A stretch of DNA of 64,000 nucleotides from positions 338,889-402,888 of the forward strand of contig NZ_JOHR01000005.1 in the NCBI RefSeq assembly GCF_000719775.1. Direction: 5' to 3'. This document shows, one piece after another, positions 37,297 to 43,817 of the stretch; position 1 is the first letter of the stretch; each line of letters begins with the position of its first letter. The stretch comes from Streptomyces sp. NRRL F-5135. GTDB taxonomy: Bacteria > Actinomycetota > Actinomycetes > Streptomycetales > Streptomycetaceae. A program made the position numbers and the translations under genes. The notes beneath the pieces are model-generated. The model saw only the letters and a program-made list of their open reading frames with translations. It had not been told where the DNA came from and made no database searches.

Positions 37297-38925
37297 GTGA
37301 GCACCGAGAACGAGGGCAACGAGGGCAAGGCTCCCGCCGTCCCGTCCGCACCTCCCGTACCGGAGACCGCTCCCGACACCGCTCCCCACGCCGCCGCTTC
37401 GGAAGGCATGCCCGCCTCCGAGGGAACGCCTCCCTCCGGGCCTTCGCGCCCGCAGGGGACCGGTCACCAGGGGACGGGTAGCGCTCCGGAGGGCGGTCCG
37501 TACGCGGCGCCCCCGGCGGGAGCCGTCGCGGGTGAGCCCCTGGGCGCCCCGGCGGGTGATCCCGTACAGGCTCCTACGGTGTCCCAGGCCGCGGCGGCCG
37601 GCTGGCCGCCTCCCCCGCCCGTACATCCGCCGTACGGCAGCGGTGGAGACGCGGCGTACGGCGGCACTGGAGACGCGGCGTACGGCGGTGGACAGGGGTA
37701 CGGTGCCGGTCAGGCGTACGGTGCCGGCGCCCCGGAGTACGGGGGCGGGGGTCAGGGGACGGCCGTCTGGGGCGCGCCGGTGCCCGGCCACGGTCCGAAG
37801 CAGCCGCCCAGGCGTTCGGCCGGGCTGATCACAGCTGTCCTGGTGGCCGCGCTGGTCGCGGGCGGCGTGGGCGGCGGGGTCGGTTACTGGGCCGCCGAGA
37901 ACAACGGCGGGTCGATCGGCTCGACGACCGTCTCCGCGGGAGAAGCCCCGAAGGATCTCAAGCGCGACGCCGGGACGGTCGCCGGGGTGGCCGCCAAGTC
38001 GCTGCCGAGTGTCGTCACCATCGAGGCCCAAGGGAGCAACGGCGAGGGCGGTACGGGTACCGGCTTCGTGTACGACAAGGAAGGCCACATCCTCACCAAC
38101 AACCACGTGGTGGCGTCGGCGGCGAACGGTGGTGACCTCACGGCGACGTTCTCCGACGGCAAGAAGCACGCCGCCGAGGTCGTCGGCCGGGCCGAGGGCT
38201 ACGACGTGGCGGTCATCAAGCTCAAGAAGGCGCCTTCCGGACTGGTTCCGCTTCCGCTCGCCAATTCGGACCAGGTCGCGGTCGGGGATCCGACGATCGC
38301 GATCGGCGCGCCGTTCGGCCTGTCGAACACGGTCACCACGGGCATCATCAGCGCCAAGAACCGTCCGGTGGCCTCGGGTGACGGTTCCGGTTCCAATAAC
38401 TCGTACATGAGCGCCCTCCAGACCGACGCCTCCATCAACCCGGGCAACTCGGGCGGTCCGCTGCTGGACTCCCGGGGCGCGGTCATCGGGATCAACTCGG
38501 CCATCCAGTCGGCGGGCAGCGGCGGTCTCGGCCAGTCGCAGGCCGGCTCGATCGGCCTCGGTTTCGCCATCCCGATCAACCAGGCCAAGAACGTGGCCGA
38601 GCAACTCATCAAGACGGGCCAGCCGGTCTACCCGCTGATCGGGGCCACGGTCTCGGTGGCGGAAGGCGGCGACGGCGCGATGATCTCCCCGCAGAGCGAG
38701 GGCGGGCCCCCGGCGGTCACTCCGGACGGCCCGGCGGCGAAGGCGGGCCTCAAGGCGGGCGATGTCATCACGAAGTTCAACGACACCCCGATCGACAGTG
38801 GGCCCACCCTGATCGGCCAGATCTGGACGCACAAGCCCGGCGACAAGGTCACGATCACGTACAAGCGCGACGGCAAGGAGTCGACGGTCGACGTCATCCT
38901 GGGCGAACGCAAGGGCGAGAGCTGA
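37297..38925 (+). CDS. Membrane-anchored HtrA-like serine protease (S1C-PDZ)
   Basis: 542 residues from the GTG at 37297, with GAGGAG 9 bases upstream. About 175 N-terminal residues are Pro/Gly/Ala/Tyr-rich cytosolic sequence with AYGG repeats. One membrane helix follows (SAGLITAVLVAALVAGGVGG), then the trypsin-like domain with an intact triad: His in ILTNNHVVASA, Asp in GYDVAVIKL, Ser in NPGNSGGPLLD. A single PDZ domain closes the protein (GPAAKAGLKAGDVITKFND). Role: extracytoplasmic protein quality control, by family. Transcribed alone; a long hairpin follows at 38981-39021. Confidence 0.93.
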   Translation: MSTENEGNEGKAPAVPSAPPVPETAPDTAPHAAASEGMPASEGTPPSGPSRPQGTGHQGTGSAPEGGPYAAPPAGAVAGEPLGAPAGDPVQAPTVSQAAAAGWPPPPPVHPPYGSGGDAAYGGTGDAAYGGGQGYGAGQAYGAGAPEYGGGGQGTAVWGAPVPGHGPKQPPRRSAGLITAVLVAALVAGGVGGGVGYWAAENNGGSIGSTTVSAGEAPKDLKRDAGTVAGVAAKSLPSVVTIEAQGSNGEGGTGTGFVYDKEGHILTNNHVVASAANGGDLTATFSDGKKHAAEVVGRAEGYDVAVIKLKKAPSGLVPLPLANSDQVAVGDPTIAIGAPFGLSNTVTTGIISAKNRPVASGDGSGSNNSYMSALQTDASINPGNSGGPLLDSRGAVIGINSAIQSAGSGGLGQSQAGSIGLGFAIPINQAKNVAEQLIKTGQPVYPLIGATVSVAEGGDGAMISPQSEGGPPAVTPDGPAAKAGLKAGDVITKFNDTPIDSGPTLIGQIWTHKPGDKVTITYKRDGKESTVDVILGERKGES

Positions 38926-38980
38926 CAGTTCACGTCCCCCCGCGTCCGTCGCGGCGGGCGCGGGCCGAGGACAGAGCATG

Positions 38981-39021
38981 AGGGCGGGGGCCGAACCGGG
39001 GCACGGTTCGGTCCCCGCCCT
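38981..39021 (+). terminator. Long hairpin terminator after the protease gene
   Basis: An 18-bp stem with one G-T pair: left arm 38981-38998 (AGGGCGGGGGCCGAACCG), right arm 39004-39021 (CGGTTCGGTCCCCGCCCT), 5-nt loop. Confidence 0.85.
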
Positions 39022-39163
39022 TCGCCGTCCACGGGAGGGACCCGGATTCGGCCAATGACGGTGCGGATCGGGAAGCTCGTCCGCGCGCGGCACAACGCTG
39101 CGGTCCCTCCGTACGTACTGATCGGTGAGAACGGCCGTACTCCAACGTCGCGGAGGTCCACTG

Positions 39164-39358
39164 ATGTGCACGAGTCACCAGCAACCGCCGGTCCGCGCCG
39201 AGGCGGTGCCGTACTACTCGTCCGCATGCCGCATCGGCACCCACCTCGCGTGCGGAGAGTCGGAACCACCGGCTCCGCCCGCCGTCCCGCCCCTCGTCCA
39301 CGAGACGTGCGGATGCGCGTGCCATACGGGGGCCGAGAGGTGGGAGGCGGCCGTATGA
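39164..39358 (+). CDS. Small Cys-rich protein, copy 1 of a duplicated pair
   Basis: 64 residues from the ATG at 39164, with GGAGG 8 bases upstream. Features: SACRIGTHLACGES followed by a Pro-rich linker and HETCGCACHTG. Six residues (five Cys, C-terminal His) could bind zinc. It overlaps the next gene by 4 bases (ATGA). The protein at 42050-42307 shares ACRIGTH..CAES and E-x-C-x-C-x-CH, and its downstream partner is also homologous, so the pair is duplicated on both sides of the tRNA-Ser gene. Function unknown. Confidence 0.7.
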   Translation: MCTSHQQPPVRAEAVPYYSSACRIGTHLACGESEPPAPPAVPPLVHETCGCACHTGAERWEAAV

Positions 39359-39723
39359 ACCAGGACAACGACCCGATGCCCCGGCTCCCGCTTCCGTCCG
39401 ACTCCCTGCGACTGCTCCCGTGGGCGACGCCCGACGGCAAACCGTGCTTCCTGCGGACGGACGACACCACGAGCGTGCTGTCCCGCCTCGCCGACCTCCT
39501 GGAGACCGCGCAGACGACCTCGGGCACGGAGGTCCTCGCGGGCGCGAAGGCGGTGCTCGCCGACCGTACGGCGGGCTCCCGCGAACTGCGCTTCGCGCTC
39601 GTCCGGATGACGGAGGCACTGGCCGACGTCCTGCGCGTCGCGGAAAGCCGAGCCGGCCGGCTGCCGCCGCCCGCCCCTGACCGGAACGACGGTCCCGAAC
39701 TCCCGGCGGAGGCTTTCGGCTGA
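39355..39723 (+). CDS. Small helical protein, copy 1 of a duplicated pair
   Basis: 122 residues. Shared with the protein at 42304-42600: LRLLPWA.P.G.PC.L..D, SRLAD.LE/IE and LADVLRVA.SR..RL. The first 30 residues form the conserved motif, the rest predicts mostly helix (ADLLETAQTTSGTEVLAGA). No family recognised. Starts inside the stop of the Cys-rich gene, so both are translated together. Confidence 0.7.
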   Translation: MNQDNDPMPRLPLPSDSLRLLPWATPDGKPCFLRTDDTTSVLSRLADLLETAQTTSGTEVLAGAKAVLADRTAGSRELRFALVRMTEALADVLRVAESRAGRLPPPAPDRNDGPELPAEAFG

Positions 39724-39779
39724 CGCTCCCGAAGAGCCGGGAGGGGAGCATTGTCCGACCCGTCTGCGACCCTGCGGGT

Positions 39780-40235
39780 ATGGAAGCGACGCTACAGCTG
39801 ACGATCGACTGCGCGGACCCGCAGAGGCTGGTGGCCTTCTGGTCCGAGGCGCTCGGCTATGTGCCCGAGCCCCCACCCGGCGGGCACGCGACATGGCGGG
39901 ACTACTGGGCGGCCGCGGGGCTGTTGGAGGAGGAGTTGCCACCCGGCGCCGGGGAAGCGCCGGAGTCGATCGTCGACCCGGCGGGGCGGGGGCCACGCAT
40001 ATGGTTTCAGCAGGTCCCGGAAGCCAAGGCGACCAAGAACCGAGTGCACCTCGACCTCAAGGTGGGCGGTGGACGCGACGTCCCCCTGACGGTACGCACT
40101 CAGCGGGTCACGGCCACGGTGGAACGGGTGACCCGGGTCGGTGCCACGGTGCTTCGGATCATGAACGAGCCGGGCATCGACCACTACGCCGTCGTCCTGC
40201 GGGACCCCGAGGGCAACGAATTCTGCGTCGCCTAG
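39780..40235 (+). CDS. VOC-fold (glyoxalase-like) protein
   Basis: 151 residues; the start MEATLQLTIDCADPQRLVAF is typical for the glyoxalase-like VOC group. The fold's strands appear as LTIDCADPQRLVAFWSEALG, RVHLDLKV and DHYAVVLRDPEGNEFCVA, the last with the conserved D-P-E-G-N-E-F. Possible metal residues: His of VHLDL and Glu of GNEF. Whether it is an enzyme or a binding/resistance protein cannot be told. It is the last protein gene before the tRNA. Confidence 0.8.
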   Translation: MEATLQLTIDCADPQRLVAFWSEALGYVPEPPPGGHATWRDYWAAAGLLEEELPPGAGEAPESIVDPAGRGPRIWFQQVPEAKATKNRVHLDLKVGGGRDVPLTVRTQRVTATVERVTRVGATVLRIMNEPGIDHYAVVLRDPEGNEFCVA

Positions 40236-40383
40236 GACCTTCCGCGCCCGCCACGCCCCGACCCACCGACCAGGCCCACGAACAGCGGACCGGCCCCCCA
40301 CCCCGGGAGACTGCCCGGCGCCGCACATCCCGATCTGCCAGCCGGTAGGCTGTAGGCGCTCCGCCACTGGTGGGCGGGGCATG

Positions 40384-40468
40384 GGTGGGTTGCCCGAGCG
40401 GCCTAAGGGAACGGTCTTGAAAACCGTCGTGGCGCGAGTCACCGTGGGTTCAAATCCCACACCCACCG
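40384..40468 (+). tRNA. tRNA-Ser (anticodon TGA)
   Basis: Acceptor stem GGTGGGT (40384-40390) pairs with ACCCACC (40461-40467), discriminator G at 40468. D arm starts at GCCCGAGCGGCC. The anticodon stem ACGGT/ACCGT holds loop CTTGAAA with anticodon TGA (40418-40420). A long variable arm (class II tRNA) and T loop GGTTCAAATCC are present. CCA is not encoded directly. This tRNA marks the left edge of the accessory island; tRNA 3-prime ends are common integration sites. Confidence 0.95.
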
Positions 40469-40477
40469 CACCACGTT

Positions 40478-40514
40478 GACGGCCCCTGACCAGGCAACTC
40501 GGTCGGGGGCCGTC
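40478..40514 (+). terminator. Hairpin terminator after tRNA-Ser
   Basis: GACGGCCCCTGACC (40478-40491) pairs with GGTCGGGGGCCGTC (40501-40514), 14-bp stem with one G-T pair, 9-nt loop, 10 bases after the tRNA. Confidence 0.8.
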
Positions 40515-40615
40515 GTGCTGCGGGCTGTCCGTCGGACACCGTCGTTCCCCGCGATTTCCCGTCCGATCGGGCACGGAAGGGGCACGGCTGGGGCACGGCC
40601 TGAGGGGCCTGTCGG

Positions 40616-41371
40616 CTACCGGTTGATCGGGATCTCGTACACGATCTCGCAGTGCGCGGCTGGCACCACGATGTCCGCCGTCTCCACGGGCTGTCCCTGG
40701 TCGCTGTAGTACGTCCGCCGGATGTGCGTGACGAGCGCGGCCTTCTGGATACCGAGGAGCGACGCCTCCTCGGCGGTCGCCTGCCGGGGCTCCGGCTGCT
40801 CGACGGCGTGGCTGACGGTGATTCCGATCGCGGCCATGCGGTTCACGACACCCGCCCCGGCGTGCGGCCCGCCCTCGGGGAGGACGACGAGTGTGCCGGC
40901 GGTGAGGTCGTACGGCTCCCAACTCGTCGACAGCTGCACGGGCCTGCCGTCTGCCAGGAACTCGTACGACGTTCGGACGCACAGGTCACCCTCGGTGATG
41001 CCCAGCCGCGCAGCGATGCCCGCCGGGGCGGGGACCTTGGCATCGGTCCGGCTCTCCCAGTCGCCGTGCCGGCCGACGGCCCTCATGTCAGCCCGGAACG
41101 GTGACTTGTCCGGCTGCTCGCGCGCCGACGACCGGACGACCCGCACGCGTTGCCGGGGCTCTGCGACGTACGTGCCCGATCCGGCACGGCCCTCCAGCAC
41201 ACCCTGGGAGATCAACAACTCCTGCGCCCGGCGGACCACGTTCTCGCCCACCCCGAACTCCTGGCCGATCTGGGTGCGTGAGGGGAGACGGTCCCCCGGC
41301 TCCCACTCGTGCTCCGCGATCCGCCGCCGCAGTTCGTCGGCGACGCGGAGATAGGGCGGCTGCTCAGGCAT
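40616..41371 (-). CDS. GntR-family repressor with UTRA domain (KorSA-like)
   Basis: 251 residues. N-terminal winged helix (LRRRIAEHEWEPGDRLPSRT, then QIGQEFGVGENVVRRAQELL) and C-terminal UTRA effector domain (RTSYEFLADGRPVQLSTSWE through IVYEIPINR). GntR-UTRA proteins of this type act as transfer or excision repressors (KorSA, TraR) in integrative elements of actinomycetes. Here the regulator is the first gene after tRNA-Ser and is divergent from a block of small genes; two CTAG palindromes lie between them. No integrase, Rep or Tra gene follows, so the element is either reduced or not an AICE at all. Confidence 0.82.
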   Translation of the reverse strand: MPEQPPYLRVADELRRRIAEHEWEPGDRLPSRTQIGQEFGVGENVVRRAQELLISQGVLEGRAGSGTYVAEPRQRVRVVRSSAREQPDKSPFRADMRAVGRHGDWESRTDAKVPAPAGIAARLGITEGDLCVRTSYEFLADGRPVQLSTSWEPYDLTAGTLVVLPEGGPHAGAGVVNRMAAIGITVSHAVEQPEPRQATAEEASLLGIQKAALVTHIRRTYYSDQGQPVETADIVVPAAHCEIVYEIPINR

Positions 41372-41380
41372 ATGGAAAAT

Positions 41381-41411
41381 CTAGTCCACTAGCTCTAACC
41401 TAGTTAACTAG
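41381..41411. promoter_or_regulatory. Paired operators for the GntR regulator
   Basis: Two 12-bp palindromes of the form CTAG-N4-CTAG, 19 bp apart: CTAGTCCACTAG (41381-41392) and CTAGTTAACTAG (41400-41411, fully symmetrical). They lie between the GntR start (41371) and the divergent gene at 41450, where they could control both promoters. Confidence 0.7.
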
Positions 41412-41449
41412 CTTCACTCAAAGTGATCGCTGGTGACGGAGGCTGCCCT

Positions 41450-41728
41450 GTGCCCGCTTCGGGAGTTAGCGCGGCGGCCATCGCCGCCCGGCTGTCCGAC
41501 CTCGGGCTTCCCACGCGCGTGGAGGAACACGCCCGATCCACATCGGTTGAGGCGGAGGTGCCGGAATCACTCTCCGCCGAGTCATGGGCGGAGGTCCTGG
41601 AGGCGGTGGCCGAGGCCGATCGGTTCGGGCTCCTCGCCACCAGCCAGAACGGCCGCACTCTCTGGGCGGTCGTACGCAAAGCGGTCCCCACGACGGGCGA
41701 TGTCGGGGGACCGAGCCATCAGCGATAG
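41450..41728 (+). CDS. Small acidic protein of the island block
   Basis: 92 residues from the GTG at 41450, chosen for GGAGG 8 bases upstream; an in-frame GTG at 41423 exists without a ribosome site. The sequence has a short helix-loop (SAAAIAARLSDLGLPTRVEE) and an amphipathic core (AESWAEVLEAVAEADRFGLL, TSQNGRTLWAVVRKAV). No known family. First gene of the four-gene block that starts at the CTAG operators; the next gene begins 13 bp after it. Confidence 0.6.
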   Translation: MPASGVSAAAIAARLSDLGLPTRVEEHARSTSVEAEVPESLSAESWAEVLEAVAEADRFGLLATSQNGRTLWAVVRKAVPTTGDVGGPSHQR

Positions 41729-41741
41729 GAGCTGATTCAGC

Positions 41742-42050
41742 GTGCTCAACCGTATCCGCCGTCTCGTCGCGCTCACCAGAGGGCGGTACTCCTCCAAGGG
41801 CAGGCATCGCCGTCCCTTAAAGTCCTCCCGACCGCCGGCCACCCCCTACCCGCCCGCTGACGAACCGACAATCGTCCTGAGGCGGGCTCTCGACTACAGG
41901 TATCACCGTCACTCACTCTCGGGTGAGGACATTGCGCTCGTCCGCCCGTACGTACTGGCTTGGGAAAGGCGCGCACGACAGCGGCAGAGAGTCGTCGTCG
42001 CACCCCACCTGCCGGCCGAGGCCCGGTCGGCTCTCCTGGGGGTGCGCTGA
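41742..42050 (+). CDS. Small basic protein with a TTA codon
   Basis: 102 residues from a GTG, with AGGAG upstream. Highly basic (RIRRLVALTRGRYSSKGRHR at the start, WERRARQRQRVVVAPH near the end). Codon 26 (41817-41819) is TTA, the rare leucine codon read only by the bldA tRNA in Streptomyces, so expression may be tied to development. Its stop overlaps the start of the Cys-rich gene at 42050 (TGATG). Function not recognised. Confidence 0.6.
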   Translation: MLNRIRRLVALTRGRYSSKGRHRRPLKSSRPPATPYPPADEPTIVLRRALDYRYHRHSLSGEDIALVRPYVLAWERRARQRQRVVVAPHLPAEARSALLGVR

Positions 42051-42307
42051 TGCCCTCTCGACGACAGCCCAACAATCCGGGCGCCTCGGTCGCCTCCTAC
42101 CGATCAACCGCCTGCCGGATCGGCACGCACCAAGCCTGCGCGGAGTCCTCTCCGGCCTCGGCACCGATCGACCTGCCAGTGATCTACGAGGCCTGTGACT
42201 GCCCCTGCCACGCGGCCTCCGGCCCGCCCTGGCCCGTGAGCGGCTGGGCACCTGGCGGCGCTCCGACATCCAGCATCGAGATCACCGAGAGGGACACGCG
42301 GGCATGA
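42050..42307 (+). CDS. Small Cys-rich protein, copy 2 of a duplicated pair
   Basis: 85 residues. Shares STACRIGTH.AC.ES and E-A-C-D-C-P-C-H with the 64-residue protein at 39164-39358. The C-terminal tail (SGWAPGGAPTSSIEITERD) is extra. The conserved Cys/His pattern suggests a zinc site. It overlaps both neighbours by 1-4 bases, so the block 41742-42600 is translated as a unit. Confidence 0.7.
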   Translation: MPSRRQPNNPGASVASYRSTACRIGTHQACAESSPASAPIDLPVIYEACDCPCHAASGPPWPVSGWAPGGAPTSSIEITERDTRA

Positions 42308-42600
42308 CGTCGCAGAACGAACTGAGGCTTCTCCCGTGGGCGGGACCGGAAGGCAGGCCGTGCTACCTGAGCGCCGACGAACAGGACAGCTACATGTCCC
42401 GCTTGGCAGACCACATCGAGGCGATGCAACTCGGGATGGCGTCCGAACTGCTGGAGCACGCACTTCATGCACTCGACGACGAGCCCTCGGACGTAGGGGA
42501 GTTGAGCCTCCTCGCGGCCCAGTTGGCTGGCGCGTTGCGAGACGTGCTGCGTGTAGCAAGCAGCCGCGGAAACCGTCTGGCGACGCCCGACTACCCCTGA
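42304..42600 (+). CDS. Small helical protein, copy 2 of a duplicated pair
   Basis: 98 residues. Shares LRLLPWAGPEGRPCYLSADE and the C-terminal ALRDVLRVASSRGNRLATPD pattern with the 122-residue protein at 39355-39723. Between these the sequence is amphipathic helix. ATGA overlap with the Cys-rich gene, the same arrangement as in the other copy. A terminator-like hairpin lies about 70 bp downstream. Confidence 0.7.
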   Translation: MTSQNELRLLPWAGPEGRPCYLSADEQDSYMSRLADHIEAMQLGMASELLEHALHALDDEPSDVGELSLLAAQLAGALRDVLRVASSRGNRLATPDYP

Positions 42601-42666
42601 AGGGGAACCAAAAGGGTAGTGCGACAGGGACCCTTGGACGGGGGTAGAAATCGGCGGAATCGCCGA

Positions 42667-42707
42667 CAGCGGGAGACAGCCAGTATGAAACCGGGCGTCT
42701 CCCGCTG
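42667..42707. terminator. Hairpin terminator after the small-gene block
   Basis: CAGCGGGAGAC (42667-42677) pairs perfectly with GTCTCCCGCTG (42697-42707), 19-nt loop. It would end the block 41450-42600. Confidence 0.65.
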
Positions 42708-42767
42708 CGGCAACCTTCTGATCCGTAGCTCTATATGGATCGGCCAGTAACGGTCGTACCTGTCGGG

Positions 42768-43007
42768 TTACGACATTGAGGGGGTGCTGATGGACGCGGT
42801 CGGCTGCTGTGGTTGCTGTACTTCACTGCTGTACTGCGTCGGAACCGAACAGCCTTGGGCGTATGCCTGCACTCCCACCCATGCGGTGATCGTCGCGGCG
42901 CATCCCGTGAGGAACGAGCCAGCTCCCACCATGAGGGCTGTGGCAGTCGTGGTTCTCCTCGTGGCCCTTTGAGTAGGCTCTTCCTGAACAGGGGTGAGTG
43001 GATCCAT
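42768..43007 (-). CDS. Small membrane-anchored protein
   Basis: 79 residues from the ATG at 43007, chosen for GGAAAGGA 4 bases upstream. A polar N-terminus (MDPLTPVQEEPTQRATRRTT) precedes one hydrophobic stretch (ATALMVGAGSFLTGCAATIT) and a Ser/Gln/Pro-rich tail. The FLTGC resembles a lipobox but sits far from the start, so a transmembrane anchor is more likely. No family recognised; codon bias is weaker than in neighbours. Confidence 0.45.
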   Translation of the reverse strand: MDPLTPVQEEPTQRATRRTTTATALMVGAGSFLTGCAATITAWVGVQAYAQGCSVPTQYSSEVQQPQQPTASISTPSMS

Positions 43008-43190
43008 CTCATCCTTTCCGGGGCAGCTCGATCGAGTTGCGCTGGTCGGCCCCATCCGTCACGTCTCCTCAGACCCGGATGGGGCCTCCTTCAAGCCACG
43101 AAAACTAGCAGGACACCCGCCCGCTTCCGCTCCTTTCGAGAAGCGCTCTGGCCTCGCGCTGACCACACCCGAGATGTGTCCACCGTGTCC

Positions 43191-43212
43191 GCCTGTAGAC
43201 CCGTCTACAGGC
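43191..43212. promoter_or_regulatory. 22-bp perfect inverted repeat, operator-like
   Basis: GCCTGTAGAC-CC-GTCTACAGGC: two 10-bp arms with 2-bp centre. It lies in AT-richer non-coding DNA about 185 bp upstream of the small minus-strand gene (start 43007). No regulator family assigned. Confidence 0.6.
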
Positions 43213-43250
43213 TTCTGATCTGCATGTATGCCAAGTTGCGACCGCCGCAG

Positions 43251-43273
43251 AGAGTTGCACTCATCGCAACTCT
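43251..43273. repeat. Inverted repeat AGAGTTGC/GCAACTCT
   Basis: AGAGTTGC (43251-43258) and GCAACTCT (43266-43273) with a 7-nt loop, 40 bp from the palindrome at 43191. Could be a second operator or a short hairpin; no U-run follows. Confidence 0.4.
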
Positions 43274-43671
43274 CGTGCGATCCACGCAGATCGGTGCACA
43301 TAAGCCGCGAAACGGCATTAGAGGTTGGCTGAAGATAATCGGTCACTGGCTCACCCACACACCCACCACTCACCCCAGCTCCCATCCCGTCTGCCGTCGA
43401 CCCACACACCGTGGAGCGGGCGTGGATCAGGGCGTCAAGGTGGAGCGCGCCACTGTACGAACGACCTTGACGCCCTGGGCCGCGTCTGCTCGGCTCTGCC
43501 TGGGGCGACGGCAGGCGGGATGGGAGCTCCCAGCGCACGCCACGCTCGGCCAGCACTCGCAGCGGCGCCCCCTCCATCTCGGAGCCTGAGCGCCCCCGCC
43601 GGAGGCACCGCTTTGACCGGTGGCTGGAGTCTCCGATGATCAACTAACGGCTTCGGTGCTATCCGTACGTC

Positions 43672-43797
43672 GCCGCGCGGCGCGGGCGTCGGCCGGGCTG
43701 GAGCGGGGCGGAGACAGGAGCGCAGGGCCGGCCGGGGGCCGGGCCGCGCGCGGGGAGCGGAGCGAGCCGCCTTGATCAAGTAGGGAAAGTTCTACCG
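43672..43797. repeat. Left copy of a dispersed GC-rich repeat flanking the IS
   Basis: A GC-rich stretch ending GCCGCCTTGATCAAGTAG and GGAAAGTTC. The inverted, diverged counterpart lies on the other side of the IS (45841-45920). Similar sequence is, from memory, scattered through Streptomyces genomes. No coding potential seen; the region 43274-43671 also holds no gene. Confidence 0.5.
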
Positions 43798-43817
43798 CGT
43801 CGTCGGGGCTGGTCGTG

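Noticed and set aside
43343..43372. CCCACACACCCACC resembling the tRNA-Ser 3-prime end (possible attR)
   Set aside because: Only a short low-complexity CA/CC match; the T-loop sequence GGTTCAAATCC is absent, and it lies inside the island.
43059..43643. Minus-strand frame of about 190 codons upstream of the IS
   Set aside because: Poor codon bias, Ser/Arg/Gly-rich, crosses the palindromes at 43191-43273; no start signal.
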